A stretch of DNA of 64,000 bases from Candidatus Thioglobus autotrophicus (GTDB lineage Bacteria; Pseudomonadota; Gammaproteobacteria; PS1; Pseudothioglobaceae). Position numbers and translations under genes: made by a program. Position 1 is the first letter of the stretch, and each line of letters starts with the position of its first letter. Under the pieces are notes generated by a model. The model was not told where the DNA came from. It worked only from the letters and a program-made list of their open reading frames with translations, and did not search any database. This document shows, in pieces, positions 6,548 to 12,444 of this stretch. The DNA is taken from positions 1,426,001 through 1,490,000 of the forward strand of contig NZ_CP010552.1 in assembly GCF_001293165.1 (NCBI RefSeq), in the 5' to 3' direction.

Positions 6548-7039
6548 TTAAAATCCTAAAACTTTTTTATAAATATGAGAACCGACCCAGGCGCCTGCAA
6601 TAATCCCGGTCATTGATAGATAGCCTCCAAGGTTTAGTTGTGGCGTCAAACCAAAGAATGTTGAGACGTTGCAAACAAAAGCCAGGCGTATTCCAATACC
6701 CATCATAAGGCCACCTATAGTAATCATTACCCATTCAGATAAACTACCTGGAAAGCGCCAAAAGAATTCATTGCTTAACTTTGCCCCAACAAATGCGCCA
6801 AAAAGCATGCCAAGAGAAATGTAAATTTTCCAATAACCGAAATCAGGTGGAAATACTATTTGCCAGAAAGGTATTTCATTAATTTTATCTCCTATAATTA
6901 ACTCAGCGGCTAAGCCAGTCATCATTGTTTCGCCACCTCCAACTGTCCATGCACCTAAAATCAAAAAAAGAAAAATATCAAAAAAAGCAATAGCCACTAA
7001 TGCAATTCTTGGATCAAGTGATTTTTTAAAAAAGTCCAT
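6548..7039 (-). CDS. YeeE/YedE-family permease subunit, first gene of sulfur operon
   Basis: The 163-residue membrane protein has about four hydrophobic segments and the YeeE half-signature GGLMMGIGIRLAFVCNVSTF (about residues 109-128), in which Cys123 is the likely thiol of the conduction path. An amphipathic loop rich in aromatic residues (FPPDFGYWKIY) separates the first two segments. Together with the following YeeE gene it would make one complete permease for thiosulfate or another sulfur anion. It is the promoter-proximal gene of the leftward cluster; the AT-rich region before it contains two repeated operator-like dyads. The family call is strong, the substrate is inferred. Confidence 0.85.
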   Translation of the reverse strand: MDFFKKSLDPRIALVAIAFFDIFLFLILGAWTVGGGETMMTGLAAELIIGDKINEIPFWQIVFPPDFGYWKIYISLGMLFGAFVGAKLSNEFFWRFPGSLSEWVMITIGGLMMGIGIRLAFVCNVSTFFGLTPQLNLGGYLSMTGIIAGAWVGSHIYKKVLGF

Positions 7040-7413
7040 GTTGGTTATTTATTTTTATAGAAGTTGTGAGCACTATATTTGTTATTTTGAATTCATGGGT
7101 AGTATTATTGTATTAGTTTTTAAAATGATATTTTTCAACTATATAAATACAGCCCTTGTAACTAAAAAATTACACAAGTATTTTTTTATAGTAGTTGTTA
7201 ATACTATTTTTTGTCATGTAAGTTTATAAGCAATATTAATCAATACATTTTTATTATTAATAATTGATGGGTTTATATAGAACACTTTCCGATTTAAAAA
7301 AAATGTATAGCAAATGCTACTACCTTTTAATATATTCTTTAGTGCATAATCAAATTCGAAACAATAAAAGAGGCTGTAGTATGAAAGTAAAAACACAAAA
7401 AAACGGAGAAGCA
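7040..7413. promoter_or_regulatory. Divergent promoter region with repeated dyad
   Basis: This 374-base AT-rich region separates the leftward YeeE operon from the rightward rhodanese gene and has no credible gene. Two direct repeats of 25 bases, 7052-7076 and 7183-7207, agree at 21 positions. Each contains an outward dyad, clearest in copy 2 (ATAGTA, eight bases, TACTAT at 7188-7207) and weaker in copy 1 (ATAG, CTAT at 7057-7076). Their spacing of 131 bases and position in a divergent promoter suggest paired operators for one regulator acting on both arms. No -10/-35 boxes can be assigned safely in this base composition. Confidence 0.5.
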
Positions 7414-8337
7414 ATGATGTTAAAAAACAAACTATTAATATTTACAACAATGTTATTTGCAATGGTATTACAAGCAAATGCATCAATAACTATTGGTACA
7501 CCATTAGTAAGCACCTATTGGTTATCAGATCATAAAGACAAAGTAATTGTGCTCGATGTACAAAAAAAGATAAAAAAAGATATGAAGACAATAGCTGGGG
7601 CGGTTTTGGTTGACTGGTCTAAAGTTAGAGCCAAAAAAACAGAAGAAGGAATGGGGTTAATTAAAATGCTTCCCACCAAAGTAGAGTTTAATAAGCACAT
7701 GCAAAGTTTAGGTGTGAATAATAATAGTGCAATAGTAATTACAACATCAGGAGATGGTGCTTCTAATATATTTTTAGGAACAAGGTTGTATTGGCAGCTA
7801 AAATACTATGGTCACGATAATGTAGCAATGTTAGATGGTGGTAATGCAAAATGGAATAACGAGAAGAAAGCAATGGGTCATGGCGCAACACTTTCTAAAG
7901 GTAGTTTTGTTTCAACAACTGAAAGAAAGGAGCTTCTGGCTACAACATCAGATGTAGAAAAAGCTGTAGAAAGTGGAGATACTGTGTTGGTTGATAGTAG
8001 AGAAGAGGACCAATATTTAGGATTGTTTTATAAGAAAAAGTATGTTTATAAAGCAGGACATATCCCTGGTGGTAAATCGGCTTTTGGTGGAACATTCTTA
8101 AAGCATAAAGGAAAGACCTTTCAAACAAAGAAAAACATAGCGGATATTTTTAAGGCTAAAGGAATAACGACTACAGGAAAGGGCATAGCTTATTGTAATA
8201 GTGGTCATTGGGGAAGTGGAACATGGTTTATACAACATGAGATTTTAGGCAATAAAAACTTCAAGCTATATGATGGTTCAATGCATGCTTGGACAAAAGG
8301 AAACAAGAGACTTGTAAATAAAATTATTTACGAATAA
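7414..8337 (+). CDS. Exported two-domain rhodanese (thiosulfate sulfurtransferase type)
   Basis: I start the gene at ATG 7414 because GGAG (7405-7408) lies five bases upstream and the product then opens with a signal peptide (KNKLLIFTTMLFAMVLQANA). The frame is open further upstream, but that part lacks these features. The 307-residue product has two rhodanese domains: about 25-150, with the inactive loop VITTSGDGASN and the VAMLDGG strand, and about 175-300, with the active-site loop CNSGHWGSG carrying Cys261. This is the SseA/TST architecture, transferring sulfane sulfur from thiosulfate or a persulfide to an acceptor. Being exported, it could supply the YeeE permease encoded divergently or act with the cytochrome c downstream. 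A terminator follows. Confidence 0.88.
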   Translation: MMLKNKLLIFTTMLFAMVLQANASITIGTPLVSTYWLSDHKDKVIVLDVQKKIKKDMKTIAGAVLVDWSKVRAKKTEEGMGLIKMLPTKVEFNKHMQSLGVNNNSAIVITTSGDGASNIFLGTRLYWQLKYYGHDNVAMLDGGNAKWNNEKKAMGHGATLSKGSFVSTTERKELLATTSDVEKAVESGDTVLVDSREEDQYLGLFYKKKYVYKAGHIPGGKSAFGGTFLKHKGKTFQTKKNIADIFKAKGITTTGKGIAYCNSGHWGSGTWFIQHEILGNKNFKLYDGSMHAWTKGNKRLVNKIIYE

Positions 8338-8343
8338 TCACTT

Positions 8344-8381
8344 ACATTCAAACCATTTAATAGATGGTTTGAATGTTTTTA
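8344..8381 (+). terminator. Rho-independent terminator after rhodanese gene
   Basis: A perfect 13-base stem (ACATTCAAACCAT at 8344-8356 and its complement at 8364-8376) with a seven-base loop is followed by a T run. It begins seven bases after the rhodanese stop codon, so it should end that transcript and separate it from the cytochrome gene. Confidence 0.88.
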
Positions 8382-8424
8382 TATTTATATTTAGGTTTAA
8401 TTTAAATTTAAATATAAAAACATT
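8372..8424. repeat. Inverted repeat overlapping the terminator
   Basis: AATGTTTTTATATTTA (8372-8387) recurs as its exact complement at 8409-8424, with a 21-base spacer. The left arm shares bases with the right arm of the preceding terminator stem, so the two hairpins are mutually exclusive in RNA. It lies in the leader of the cytochrome c gene and might act as an antiterminator or simply be a second terminator. Confidence 0.55.
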
Positions 8425-8462
8425 CTAATTAGGGCGGCAATATTTCAACTAGAAAAATTATA

Positions 8463-9095
8463 TTGGTCTTTATGGTACTTATCTTTTTAGGTGGTCCCAT
8501 AAAGGCCAATTCTATTATTGGTATAAAACAAGTGTCTTTAATTGAATATGATGAGCAACTATGTAGTTCAGAGCTGGTTATTATTAGAGGCGATCTTGCA
8601 AAGCTAACCAAAATAACAACGCCTGAATTATATAAAAAAGGGTTAAAAATCCGAATAGATGGAGCTTTTAGAACACTTAACTGGATTTGCAGAGGGGTTA
8701 TTGATAATAACCTCAATGTTTCATATTTATTTAAAGAGTTAGAGCAATTGTTTATAGCAAAAAAGTTTCAAGAGTTGTATTTGAAGCTTGATTTTTTAAT
8801 AAAAAAATATCCACTAAATCTTGATCAATACTTACCAGGTAGCGCATCAAAAAAAGATACAAAGGTTGGGATGAAAATTTATCAGCATTATTGCCACGGC
8901 TGTCATTTGAGCCATAACGACCAAATAAAGATGCCAGCATTATCATTAGAGATAATGGCTAAAAATCTTTCATCTGAAGAGTTTATTGCGCGTATGATTG
9001 CCGGAGTTAAGGGTAATGGTGTAATTGCGCTAAGAAACCCTTTGAGTCGTAAAGATATTTCCAGTATTTATAGCTATTTACTGTATAAAGAATAA
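8463..9095 (+). CDS. Exported c-type cytochrome, monoheme
   Basis: From TTG 8463 the product has 210 residues. A C-H-G-C-H heme-binding motif (Cys144, Cys147, His148) defines a class I cytochrome c domain in the C-terminal 75 residues, ending in the usual helix (DISSIYSYLL); M-P-A-L just after the heme site offers a candidate methionine ligand. The N-terminal 125 residues are unassigned and include two cysteines. The start is unclear: TTG 8463 or ATG 8472 gives a hydrophobic leader with no basic n-region, whereas ATT 8442, seven bases after AGGG, would add STRKIIL and complete a signal peptide. The gene follows the exported rhodanese and probably takes electrons from sulfur oxidation in the periplasm. 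Confidence 0.85.
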   Translation: MVFMVLIFLGGPIKANSIIGIKQVSLIEYDEQLCSSELVIIRGDLAKLTKITTPELYKKGLKIRIDGAFRTLNWICRGVIDNNLNVSYLFKELEQLFIAKKFQELYLKLDFLIKKYPLNLDQYLPGSASKKDTKVGMKIYQHYCHGCHLSHNDQIKMPALSLEIMAKNLSSEEFIARMIAGVKGNGVIALRNPLSRKDISSIYSYLLYKE

Positions 9096-9107
9096 ATTAC
9101 AACAGCA

Positions 9108-9132
9108 TGATGTCCTGTCATCACATTTTTTT
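9108..9132 (+). terminator. Weak hairpin terminator after cytochrome c
   Basis: TGATG (9108-9112) pairs with CATCA (9119-9123) across a six-base loop and is followed by CATTTTTTT. The short stem makes this tentative; it lies 12 bases after the cytochrome stop. Confidence 0.35.
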
Positions 9133-9144
9133 AGGTAGTTAAAT

Positions 9145-9438
9145 ATGTCCACATTATTTTCTGATCGTAAACTTAAGCACTTGTTTAACGTTTGCTCAAC
9201 TGAACAAGTAAAAGAGTTCGTCCCACTTAAGAGAAGTATTCGCATACATGGGCATGGTACGACCATTAGACTGGAAGAAGCTTATTGGACAGTTTTAGAG
9301 CAAATGGCGGAAGATGAAGAGTTGTCATTGGCAAAATTGCTGGAGCTGATTAGCGACACCTGTTTAGTGGCAAATGATAAAAACCTTGCCTCTTGTTTGC
9401 GAGTATTATGTTTAAAGTATATTAATATTTATTATTAG
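9145..9438 (+). CDS. Ribbon-helix-helix domain protein
   Basis: The 97-residue product holds a ribbon-helix-helix domain of the RHH_4 type at residues about 29-70: the strand KRSIRIHGHGTTIRLE followed by helices YWTVLEQMAEDE and SLAKLLELI. Such proteins bind DNA as dimers through the strand. The N-terminal 28 residues and the C-terminal tail rich in Leu and Tyr are unassigned. It follows the cytochrome c gene by 49 bases and is the only regulator-like gene in the sulfur segment, which makes it a candidate for the dyad repeats between the divergent operons. AGG at 9133-9135 supports the ATG start. Confidence 0.75.
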   Translation: MSTLFSDRKLKHLFNVCSTEQVKEFVPLKRSIRIHGHGTTIRLEEAYWTVLEQMAEDEELSLAKLLELISDTCLVANDKNLASCLRVLCLKYINIYY

Positions 9439-9491
9439 CACACTTTAGCAACTCCTCTTGTGCCTTTATTGCATTTCCCAGACATATGTAG

Positions 9492-9713
9492 AGGGCTATT
9501 CTCACTACTTTAGTAATTTTAGATTGTTGTCTTAATTTATTGGGGTGTTATAGTGTTAGTAATTTGGACGCTTTAAGCTCGAATGGTGAGATCTTTAGAG
9601 GCGTGATTAAGCTACAAAGAATGTCAGCTGATTTTCCCTACTTAGTTTTAAAAGATACAAGTTGTAGTGGTCTGACAAACTGTAGTGGTCCGTTAATCTT
9701 GGACTTATTTTAA
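9492..9713 (+). other. Open frame without a normal start, possible gene remnant
   Basis: After TAG 9489-9491 the frame is open to TAA 9711-9713. It reads like a lipoprotein start: a hydrophobic stretch ending in NLLGCYS, then about 50 polar residues with two S-G motifs. There is no ATG or GTG early in the frame; only ATT 9498 or TTG at about 9540 could start it. It may be a degraded gene or chance. The last 39 bases belong to the island-end repeat. Confidence 0.25.
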
Positions 9714-9960
9714 GTTGCTTTTACCGGTTTAGGGGTGCCCGTCATTGCATATAAAATTGGTATTTAGGATGTTGTATTTACAATCGATGTTATTTAATAT
9801 CAGTTTTTTATTTTTAAACAAAAGTTTAACCACATTTTCACTACATCTGCCATATGTGCACCTATGCACAGGTTGTTACACCTCGTTAAAACCTTGTTGT
9901 ATAGCGATATTTAACTATATAATACATTTAAAAGGGGATTCGAATCCCTCTCTCTCCACC
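9675..9960. repeat. Island-end repeat, copy A
   Basis: Blocks ACAAACTGTAGTGGT (from 9675), AAGTTTAACCACATTTTCACTACATCTG (from about 9823), ACTATATAAT and GGATTCGAATCCCTCTCT occur here and, in the same order, at 14688-14895. Copy A is about 80 bases longer between the first two blocks. The unit ends at the tRNA-Ser 3' end, so it looks like the conserved right end of a family of integrative elements. Confidence 0.65.
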
Positions 9961-9988
9961 ATATTTTTACTTAAAAATCAATGACTTA
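9945..9988 (+). repeat. tRNA-Ser 3'-end-like attachment repeat, copy 2
   Basis: These 44 bases are identical to 3299-3342. Here the preceding bases GGATTCGAA extend the likeness to the tRNA T-arm (TTCGAAT loop). The upstream sequence does not fold into the rest of a tRNA. Direct repeats at 3299 and 9945 bracket the whole sulfur segment. Confidence 0.75.
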
Positions 9989-10010
9989 CATTTATTTTTG
10001 ATTTTGTTTT

Positions 10011-10038
10011 AACCAAATTTTCACGTGAAAATTTGGTT
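10011..10038. repeat. Perfect 28-base palindrome, CACGTG centre
   Basis: AACCAAATTTTCAC is followed directly by its exact complement. It shares the core TTTTCACGTGAAAA with the palindrome at 3368-3388 and stands at the same distance from the 44-base repeat. Lacking a loop, it is more like a protein-binding site than a terminator. Confidence 0.65.
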
Positions 10039-10070
10039 GCATTTAATTAATTTAACAAATATCCAAAAAA

Positions 10071-10772
10071 TTATTGAACAAAATCTAAAGTCAACAGCAA
10101 ACGATTTTCTTCACTAAAAATTTCCGGTGAACGGTGAACCAGGCCTAAATCTCCATTTTCTTGCCAAAGTGTGCCTTTGAGTAATGCCACATCTCCATAA
10201 TTAAGCTTTTGAATATCGCTATGATTTTTATATAGTCCAGATATATTATCAGGTAGGCCATTGCTCCCTCTGCCTAATTTAGTATGATTAATAGCTTCAT
10301 GTGGCAACCATTCTGTGGCTACACCTTGGTATGTAGTAACAAGGCGACAAGGAACTCTGTCAACATGGAATCTTGGACACATAACACTATCAAGAGATTG
10401 CAACCGCAAGCCCACTTGCTCAATCTCAAACAAACAACAAAACATATCGGCAAGTTCAGCAATATCTCTTTTTAATTTTGTTAAATTATTAACACCACTA
10501 ACACCATCAAGAGATTCGCTAACGCGTGAAAATATATTTTGTGGTGTTACGATCATTTCTGATTGAAATTTAGGGTTTAAAGCTAAAAACTTTTTCACCG
10601 AGCCTTGAGTTTCTGAAGGTAGATTGCGCTTCCAAATAGCGATATTGACACCTTCTTGGTAAATATCTGTAAAGATAGTTGGGCTTTCTCCTTGTGATGC
10701 GTGTTGCGATACCAAAGGTATGCTATGAATAAATTCGGGTTTAGTGGTATGAATAGGGTTGGTAGATAACAT
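10071..10772 (-). CDS. DUF1826 family protein, zinc-linked
   Basis: The 233-residue product matches the DUF1826 family: the early IAIWKRNLP segment, the central ELADMFCCLFEIEQVGLRLQ helix, the C-P-R-F-H-V-D motif near residue 133 followed by a CRLVTTYQG strand, and the late GDVALLKG and LVHRSPE motifs. The H-x-D and later His are compatible with a metal-binding double-stranded beta-helix. The biochemical role of the family is unknown, but its genes often occur near Zur-controlled genes. Here it is divergent from the zinc transport operon, with an operator-like palindrome 42 bases upstream of its start. The start ATG is preceded by AGAGAG. Confidence 0.8.
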   Translation of the reverse strand: MLSTNPIHTTKPEFIHSIPLVSQHASQGESPTIFTDIYQEGVNIAIWKRNLPSETQGSVKKFLALNPKFQSEMIVTPQNIFSRVSESLDGVSGVNNLTKLKRDIAELADMFCCLFEIEQVGLRLQSLDSVMCPRFHVDRVPCRLVTTYQGVATEWLPHEAINHTKLGRGSNGLPDNISGLYKNHSDIQKLNYGDVALLKGTLWQENGDLGLVHRSPEIFSEENRLLLTLDFVQ

Positions 10773-10813
10773 AACTCTCTCTTATTAAATATATATAAAA
10801 ATGGTATAACAAG

Positions 10814-10854
10814 TATTATATATAATTGCAATATTATTGCAATTATATATAATA
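10814..10854. promoter_or_regulatory. Candidate Zur operator 1
   Basis: Two perfect 18-base arms (10814-10831 and 10837-10854) flank the five bases TATTA, with a TTGCAA-containing centre. The 16 bases ATATTATTGCAATTAT (10831-10846) recur in front of zrgA at 11084-11099. AT-rich dyads of this size are typical of Fur-family operators, and a Fur/Zur-type gene ends the facing operon. Control of the DUF1826 gene is inferred. Confidence 0.6.
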
Positions 10855-10866
10855 TATTTTTTGGAT

Positions 10867-10971
10867 ATGAAAGTGATATTTTCTCCACTGAGAGTAGATG
10901 TGTCGTCTCGTATAGTGCTAGTTAATATCACCATTACAGTGGGTGTCGATGCAAATTATGCAAATCTATAA
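10867..10971 (+). CDS. Possible 34-residue small ORF in zinc island
   Basis: ATG 10867 to TAA 10971 encodes a short, beta-like peptide starting MKVIFSPLRVDVSS. It begins 12 bases after candidate operator 1, on the opposite side from the DUF1826 gene. There is only a weak ribosome site (GGA). It may be a leader peptide, a gene remnant or chance. I list it because the 347 bases between the DUF1826 gene and zrgA otherwise hold only the two operators. Confidence 0.2.
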   Translation: MKVIFSPLRVDVSSRIVLVNITITVGVDANYANL

Positions 10972-11083
10972 AGCAATATTAAGCTTTGACAATCCAGCCT
11001 TGATGCAGTCAGCATTTAGTCGTACATCGCATTAATTTTATCCAAATTTATTTAATTATTTGATATTTTATTTTATACATGGT

Positions 11084-11099
11084 ATATTATTGCAATTAT
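11084..11099. promoter_or_regulatory. Candidate Zur operator 2, upstream of zrgA
   Basis: ATATTATTGCAATTAT is identical to part of operator 1 and lies 20 bases before the chosen zrgA start, where a repressor would block transcription or the early transcript. The flanks (GGTATATTATTGCAATTATTATTAC) extend the partial dyad. Confidence 0.55.
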
Positions 11100-11119
11100 T
11101 ATTACAACAGGCAACTATT

Positions 11120-11785
11120 ATGAATAAATCAATCGTAGCATCATTATTAATAGCAACAAGTGTATCGGTCGATGCGAATGAAAAAAGGCATGCGAGCGCC
11201 CATGTGCATGGGTTAAATAATGTGGAAATGCTTCTTAGTCAAAATCAATTGAATGTGATGTATCAAATGCCAATGGTGCAGATTAATGCTGAACACGATC
11301 ATGATGATCACGAAGAAGGTGGACTGATTGCTTTTATAGAAGAGTTATTTGGCCATGGCCACGATGATCATCATGACCATGAGGAGGAAGAGGGTCATGA
11401 TAACGAGCATGAGCACAAAGAATCACACAAAGATGAGCATGGACATGAAGATCATGATGAGGACAAGATAGTAGTACCGGAGAACCTATCAGAAAAATTA
11501 GCTGAATTTAAAGACAACACTGAGTTGTTTAAATTAGCATCTGCTGCAAAGTGTTCTATTGTAGATTATGATTCTGAACTTCATCAGGTTTCAAGTGAAT
11601 CTAAGCATAAAGATATTGAATTGTCTTATCAGTTTAAGTGTAGCAATCCTGAGAGGCTTGATAGCATTGAGTTTACTGCCTTTAAACATTTTCCAGGGCT
11701 AAATGTAATTGTTTTAGATGCACTTATTAATAACAAGGCGATTTCTAAAAAAATAGACTCGGATGATGGTAAAGTTGTTTGGTGA
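11120..11785 (+). CDS. zrgA: ZrgA-like (DUF2796) histidine-rich periplasmic zinc protein
   Basis: I choose ATG 11120: AGG lies upstream and the product then begins with a signal peptide (NKSIVASLLIATSVSVDA). The 221-residue protein starts its mature part with HASAHVHGLNNVEM, the DUF2796 opening, and has a loop at about residues 55-115 with more than 20 His alternating with Asp and Glu, a zinc-capturing segment. The C-terminal half (YQFKCSNPERLDSIEFTAFKHFP) is the conserved DUF2796 end. In Vibrio cholerae ZrgA, the first gene of a Zur-regulated zinc ABC system, belongs to this family. Here the same order follows: ATPase, permease, DUF3299, then Zur. The candidate Zur operator ends 20 bases upstream. 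Confidence 0.85.
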   Translation: MNKSIVASLLIATSVSVDANEKRHASAHVHGLNNVEMLLSQNQLNVMYQMPMVQINAEHDHDDHEEGGLIAFIEELFGHGHDDHHDHEEEEGHDNEHEHKESHKDEHGHEDHDEDKIVVPENLSEKLAEFKDNTELFKLASAAKCSIVDYDSELHQVSSESKHKDIELSYQFKCSNPERLDSIEFTAFKHFPGLNVIVLDALINNKAISKKIDSDDGKVVW

Positions 11786-12444
11786 TTTTAAATACCAATA
11801 GTCTTCAATATACTTATCAAAATGGGAAAGTTATTAGCTTTCCCGATATTGAGATTAAAGCTGGTCAAAAGGTCCTCATCATTGGATTTTCTGGATCTGG
11901 AAAAACAACCTTATTAAATTTAATTGCCGGTGCTTTAAAGATCCAATCTGGAGAGGTAAGCTTACTTGGAAATAGCTATTCATCCATGTCTTCTACCGAG
12001 CTAGATAGACTTAGGGCAGATCATATTGGTTATATTTTTCAAACACTTAATTTGATTCCGTTTTTATCTGTTGCTGAAAACATCTCATTAGGCGTTAAGT
12101 TTTCGCATAGCAGGGGTTTGCTTGTTAGTAACTTGACAGTGGAAATTGAAAGACTGCTTAAGTCGCTTGGGCTAGATAAAGAAGTGCTAGATAATCCTGT
12201 TGATAATCTTAGTATTGGCCAACAACAGCGAGTTGCTGTTGCTAGGGCGCTACTTGGAAGTCCTAATTTGATTCTTGCAGATGAGCCCACTTCTGCACTT
12301 GATCAAGACTCAACCAATAATTTCTTAAATGAGGTGATGCAAACATTCAATCCGGAGAGTCAAGCGATACTTATGGTTAGCCACGACTTATCGCTTGCGC
12401 CACACTTTGATACAGTGATTGATTTTAATAAAGCCAATGTTTAA
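11782..12444 (+). CDS. ABC transporter ATP-binding protein (MacB/LolD type)
   Basis: The product (about 220 residues) has all ABC motifs: Walker A GFSGSGKTT at about 36-44, Q-loop FQTLNL, signature LSIGQQQR near 143, Walker B LILADEPTSALD near 163 and the switch His in VSHDL. The subgroup is that of LolD/MacB ATPases, which drive FtsX-like permeases. GTG 11782 overlaps the stop of zrgA (GTGA), so it is the likely start, translationally coupled. With the downstream permease and ZrgA it should form the zinc-uptake ABC system of this island, although LolD-like machines can also act by mechanotransmission instead of transport. Family firm, substrate from context. Confidence 0.88.
   Translation: MILNTNSLQYTYQNGKVISFPDIEIKAGQKVLIIGFSGSGKTTLLNLIAGALKIQSGEVSLLGNSYSSMSSTELDRLRADHIGYIFQTLNLIPFLSVAENISLGVKFSHSRGLLVSNLTVEIERLLKSLGLDKEVLDNPVDNLSIGQQQRVAVARALLGSPNLILADEPTSALDQDSTNNFLNEVMQTFNPESQAILMVSHDLSLAPHFDTVIDFNKANV

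Larger units (their letters stand above)
9439..10070. other. Non-coding end of sulfur island
   Basis: This 632-base gap has no convincing gene. It contains a start-less open frame (9492-9713), an island-end repeat shared with 14688-14895 (from 9675), the second tRNA-Ser-like repeat (9945-9988) and a perfect palindrome (10011-10038). The motif TGTAGTGGT occurs twice at 9663-9671 and 9680-9688. No integrase is present. Confidence 0.6.

Noticed and set aside
7038-7414. Short open frames between the YeeE and rhodanese genes
   Set aside because: They have no ribosome site or family likeness, lie in AT-rich DNA and cross the repeated dyads; treated as promoter region.
9923-9963. Possible tRNA-Ser gene
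   Set aside because: Only the T-arm loop and acceptor 3' strand with CCA are present; the 90 bases upstream show no anticodon or D arm and no GGAGAG strand to pair with CTCTCTCC.
10949-11035. A 28-codon frame starting ATG near 10949
   Set aside because: It overlaps the 34-codon frame in another phase and has no ribosome site or likeness; chance is more likely.
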